From Bradyrhizobium sp. AZCC 1721 (GTDB lineage: Bacteria; Pseudomonadota; Alphaproteobacteria; Rhizobiales; Xanthobacteraceae): 64,000 bases of DNA. The stretch spans positions 248,001-312,000 of the forward strand of contig NZ_JAZHSB010000001.1 of NCBI RefSeq assembly GCF_036924715.1. Reading direction: 5' to 3'. Below are positions 61,288 through 64,000 of this stretch, one piece after another (the first letter of the stretch is position 1; every line of letters starts with the position of its first letter). Made by a program: the position numbers and the translations under genes. The notes under the pieces are model-generated. The model had not been told where the DNA came from and searched no databases. It was given only the letters and a program-made list of their open reading frames with translations.

Positions 61288-61992
61288 CTAGCTGAGCAAC
61301 CGGCGACAGATGTTGACGAAATCGTCCGTCCAGCCCGTCAGCAGGCCAAGCACGACGAGCCATACCAACAGCAGGAAATGCCAGTAGATGACACAGAGCT
61401 CCACGCTCAGGCGTAGCTGGGGCATCTCAGCGCCACGCCACACCTTGGCGGTCGTTCTCCCCAGGGCCGCCAGACCGCCCATCAGATGCAGCCCGTGCGC
61501 CGCGGTGATCAGGTAGAAGAAGGAATTGGCTGGATTGGAGGCCACGAAATACCCCGCGACGCTTAGCTGTCGCCACGCCAGCAACTGCCCGATCAGGAAT
61601 ATGATGGCGGATGCTCCTCCCGCGCAGATGCCGACGATTACACCATCCATGTTGTTCCGTTGCACGGATACGTATGCCCATTGCATCGTGACACTGCTCA
61701 AAACCAGGACGCCGGTGTTGAACCAGAGCAGTGCCGGGACAGGCAGTGCCCGCCAGTCCACCATGTCCATGCGCATGGAGTAGGCGCTGATGAAGAGCGC
61801 GAACAACGAGGTGGCGACAGCGAGAAACACTCCCAATCCGAGCTTCGCCGCCGGCACGGTCATCGCTCCCGTGCCCGGGAAGTCATCGATCGAACCTTCT
61901 TCCAGCCAGGGCTTGGCTGTCAGCCGTTGCTGTGACAGCCACCATCCCACGATGACCGCAATCACCGCCATGAACAGGACGATGGCGCTCAC
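61288..61992 (-). CDS. coxO: Cytochrome c oxidase subunit III-like protein (CoxO-like)
   Basis: The 234-residue membrane protein is a second, more diverged subunit III family member with about six to seven helices and the C-terminal motif LCVIYWHFLLLVWLVVLGLL. HGLHLMGGL matches the His-containing helix of subunit III. The start is GTG, which overlaps the coxN stop by 4 nt. The symbol is by order in the cluster. Both subunit III genes may be needed for a complete oxidase. Confidence 0.82.
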   Translation of the reverse strand: MSAIVLFMAVIAVIVGWWLSQQRLTAKPWLEEGSIDDFPGTGAMTVPAAKLGLGVFLAVATSLFALFISAYSMRMDMVDWRALPVPALLWFNTGVLVLSSVTMQWAYVSVQRNNMDGVIVGICAGGASAIIFLIGQLLAWRQLSVAGYFVASNPANSFFYLITAAHGLHLMGGLAALGRTTAKVWRGAEMPQLRLSVELCVIYWHFLLLVWLVVLGLLTGWTDDFVNICRRLLS

Positions 61993-63764
61993 GGCGTGGC
62001 TCCCTGGAGGGCCCGTGTCGCCGGCGGCTGGTTCTGCGGAATGAAATCTTCCTTGGCGCCTGGCACGCTATAGTCATACGCCCAGCGATAGACCACCGGG
62101 AGCTCCTTGCCCCAGTTGCCATGTCCAGGCGGCGTCTCCGGCGTCTGCCATTCCAGTGTTGTCGCCCGCCACGGATTGCCGCCGGAAGGCCTGCCCTTGA
62201 AATAGCTCCAGACGAGGTTGAACAGGAACACGATCTGGGCGAGGCCCACGATCAGCGCCACCACGCTCATGAAGGCATTCAGTGTATGCACGGATGGCGT
62301 GATGAACGCCGCTTCGCCGATCTCGTGATACCGGCGCGGCACCCCGAGCAGTCCAAGGTAGTGCATGGGAAAGAAGATCAGGTAGGCGCCGAGGAACGTG
62401 ACCCAGAAATGGAACTTGCCCATCCAGTCATCCAGCATCCGGCCGGTGACCTTGGGGTACCAATGATAGATCGCGCCCAGCACGACCATGATCGGCGCCA
62501 CGCCCATCACCATGTGGAAATGCGCGACAACGAACATGGTATCCGAAAGCGGGACATCCACGACGACGTTGCCGAGGAAGAGACCGGTGAGCCCGCCGTT
62601 CACGAACGTTATGATAAAGCCGAGGGCGAACAGCATCGGCACCGTGAGATGAATGTCGCCGCGCCACAGGGTTAGCACCCAGTTGTAGACCTTGATGGCG
62701 GTCGGGATGGCGATGATGAGCGTCGTTGTGGCGAAGAAGAACCCGAAGTGCGGGTGCATGCCGCTCACATACATGTGGTGCGCCCACACGATAAAGCTGA
62801 GTGCGCCGATCGCCACAATGGCCCAAACCATCATGCGATAGCCGAAGATGTTCTTTCGCGCATGCGTGCTGATCAGATCGGAAACGATGCCGAAGGCGGG
62901 CAGGGCGACGATATAGACTTCGGGATGACCGAAGAACCAGAACAGGTGCTGGAACAGGATCGGGCTGCCGCCGCCATACTTCATCTGCTGCCCCATCTCG
63001 ACGAGTGCGGGCATGAAGAAGCTGGTTCCGAGGAGGCGGTCGAACAGCATCATGACGGAGGCGACGAACAGCGCCGGGAAGGCCAATAGCGCCATGATGG
63101 TGGCCGTGAAGATGCCCCATACTGTCAAGGGCAACCGCATCAGCGTCATGCCGCGGGTGCGCGCCTGCAGCACCGTCACCACGTAATTCAATCCACCCAT
63201 GGTGAAGCCGATGATGAACAGGATCAGCGAGGACAGCATGAGAATGATGCCCCAGTCCTGCCCGGGGGTGCCGGACAGAATCGCCTGCGGTGGGTATAGC
63301 GTCCAGCCGGCGCCGGTGGGCCCGCCGGGTACGAAGAAGGTCGAAGCCAACACGATGACGGCGAGCAGGTAGACCCAGTAGCTCAGCATGTTCACGTAGG
63401 GGAAAACCATGTCCCGGGCGCCGACCATCAGCGGGATCAGGTAGTTGCCGAAGCCTCCCAGGAACAAGGCTGTCAGCAGGTAGATCACCATGATCATGCC
63501 GTGCATGGTGATGAACTGGAGATACTGGCTTGCATCGATGAAGGAGAATGTGCCCGGAAATCCCAGTTGCAGGCGCATCATCCACGACAGCACCAGCGCT
63601 ACCAGGCCGATTGCCGTCGCCGTCAGCGAGTATTGGATCGCGATGACTTTGGCGTCCTGCGAAAAGACGTACTGCGTCCACCAGCTTTTGGGGTGATAGA
63701 GTTCGACCTCTGCCACTTCGGCAGGCGGAACGTCGACGGTTGCTTCATATGGAACATCGACCAT
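61989..63764 (-). CDS. coxN: Cytochrome c oxidase subunit I (CoxN-like)
   Basis: This is the catalytic subunit of a heme-copper oxygen reductase. The 591-residue protein has about 12 helices. Low-spin heme ligands are His88 and His417 (AHFHMVMG), and the high-spin heme ligand is His415. CuB ligands are His280, His329 and His330 (WAHHMY), with Tyr284 positioned for the His-Tyr link and Glu282 (FFGHPEVYI), which is A1-type. Residues 1-30 are a soluble N-terminus. It lies 76 bases after the subunit II gene, and its stop overlaps coxO. Confidence 0.96.
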   Translation of the reverse strand: MVDVPYEATVDVPPAEVAEVELYHPKSWWTQYVFSQDAKVIAIQYSLTATAIGLVALVLSWMMRLQLGFPGTFSFIDASQYLQFITMHGMIMVIYLLTALFLGGFGNYLIPLMVGARDMVFPYVNMLSYWVYLLAVIVLASTFFVPGGPTGAGWTLYPPQAILSGTPGQDWGIILMLSSLILFIIGFTMGGLNYVVTVLQARTRGMTLMRLPLTVWGIFTATIMALLAFPALFVASVMMLFDRLLGTSFFMPALVEMGQQMKYGGGSPILFQHLFWFFGHPEVYIVALPAFGIVSDLISTHARKNIFGYRMMVWAIVAIGALSFIVWAHHMYVSGMHPHFGFFFATTTLIIAIPTAIKVYNWVLTLWRGDIHLTVPMLFALGFIITFVNGGLTGLFLGNVVVDVPLSDTMFVVAHFHMVMGVAPIMVVLGAIYHWYPKVTGRMLDDWMGKFHFWVTFLGAYLIFFPMHYLGLLGVPRRYHEIGEAAFITPSVHTLNAFMSVVALIVGLAQIVFLFNLVWSYFKGRPSGGNPWRATTLEWQTPETPPGHGNWGKELPVVYRWAYDYSVPGAKEDFIPQNQPPATRALQGATP

Positions 63765-63840
63765 AGAAATACCTCCTCGGTCGTTTCCGTCGGGGGTGAA
63801 GACCCGGTCTCACGCGCCCGATCTATCTTCGCAGCGGCAC

Positions 63841-64000
63841 CTACTTGCCGCCTGATCTGTATGTCGCCTTCGTAACGGCGCTTCGGCCTGACAATTCCGC
63901 AAACGTCTTCTGTTGCTCTAGCCAGGCGTGATATTCGCTTTCTTCCTCGACGACGACTTTCGCCCGCATCTGCGCGTGCGCTGCGCCGCACAACTCGGCG
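63841..64000 (-). CDS. coxM: Cytochrome c oxidase subunit II, C-terminal end (5' part outside window)
   Basis: Only the last 52 residues are in the window. They begin AELCGAAHAQM, which is the C-terminal half of the CuA site (Cys, His and Met ligands in the CxELCGxxHxxM motif). They continue RAKVVVEEESEYHAWLEQQKT and end SGGK before TAG. This is subunit II, which takes electrons from cytochrome c. It lies upstream of coxN in the same operon. The gene runs off the right edge. Confidence 0.88.
   Translation of the reverse strand, partial: AELCGAAHAQMRAKVVVEEESEYHAWLEQQKTFAELSGRSAVTKATYRSGGK

Overview
This window looks like a chromosomal segment of a Bradyrhizobium-type alphaproteobacterium (Nitrobacteraceae). 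The pointers are high GC, an Irr regulator with the Bradyrhizobium-type heme regulatory motif GCPWHD, a DivL-like kinase, a cox cluster ordered like coxMNOP, the gene orders sppA-ihfB-lapA-trpFBA-accD-folC and rimP-nusA-ylxR-infB-rbfA-truB-rpsO-pnp, and several families of intergenic palindromic repeats. The species assignment is inference from remembered gene orders and motifs, with no database search. No phage, insertion sequence, CRISPR array, tRNA or rRNA was seen.

Layout. Positions 1-10000 are mostly plus strand: the end of rpsA with a strong terminator, sppA, ihfB, lapA, the overlapping trpF-trpB-trpA set, accD-folC, and a phosphoesterase/methyltransferase pair. Positions 10045-27236 are minus strand: trxA, the addB-addA double-strand-break repair pair, and an envelope and cell-cycle block (DivL-like kinase overlapping a TsaE-AmgK fusion, then a PilZ protein and a MurU-like uridylyltransferase). 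This block continues with dut, coaBC, ubiB and ubiE, linked largely by 4-nt overlaps. Positions 27316-42521 are mixed: mutM and an acetyltransferase, an orphan ParA ATPase, a degenerate trypsin-like protein, a MoeB/ThiF-like protein, an aldo/keto reductase, a LysR regulator, a 2-hydroxyacid dehydrogenase, an SH3 protein, irr divergent from fabA-fabB with fabI beyond, a GST, an unknown secreted protein and a GNAT. Positions 42550-46573 are an oxidative-stress block: oxyR divergent from katG, and a Tat-exported Mn-type SOD. Positions 46798-57696 are the minus-strand translation/transcription superoperon. The window ends with a DUF2336 gene and a cox operon whose subunit II gene runs off the right edge.

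How genes work together. trpFBA forms the end of tryptophan synthesis, and accD, fabA, fabB and fabI serve fatty acid synthesis. AmgK plus MurU would recycle peptidoglycan sugars to UDP-MurNAc. OxyR, KatG and SodA handle reactive oxygen, and Irr handles heme and iron. CtaB supplies heme O for the CuA-type oxidase.

Most notable observations: (1) CoaBC carries an N-terminal FitA-like ribbon-helix-helix DNA-binding segment. (2) An extra base in a GGGCCC run frameshifts the end of ubiB and joins it in frame with coaBC. (3) The histidine kinase has tyrosine in place of the phosphoacceptor histidine. (4) A TsaE-AmgK fusion sits beside murU. (5) Stem-loops in the pnp and rimP leaders look regulatory. 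(6) Several repeat families recur, one bipartite element flanks fabI on both sides, and another supplies the C-terminus of a LysR protein.
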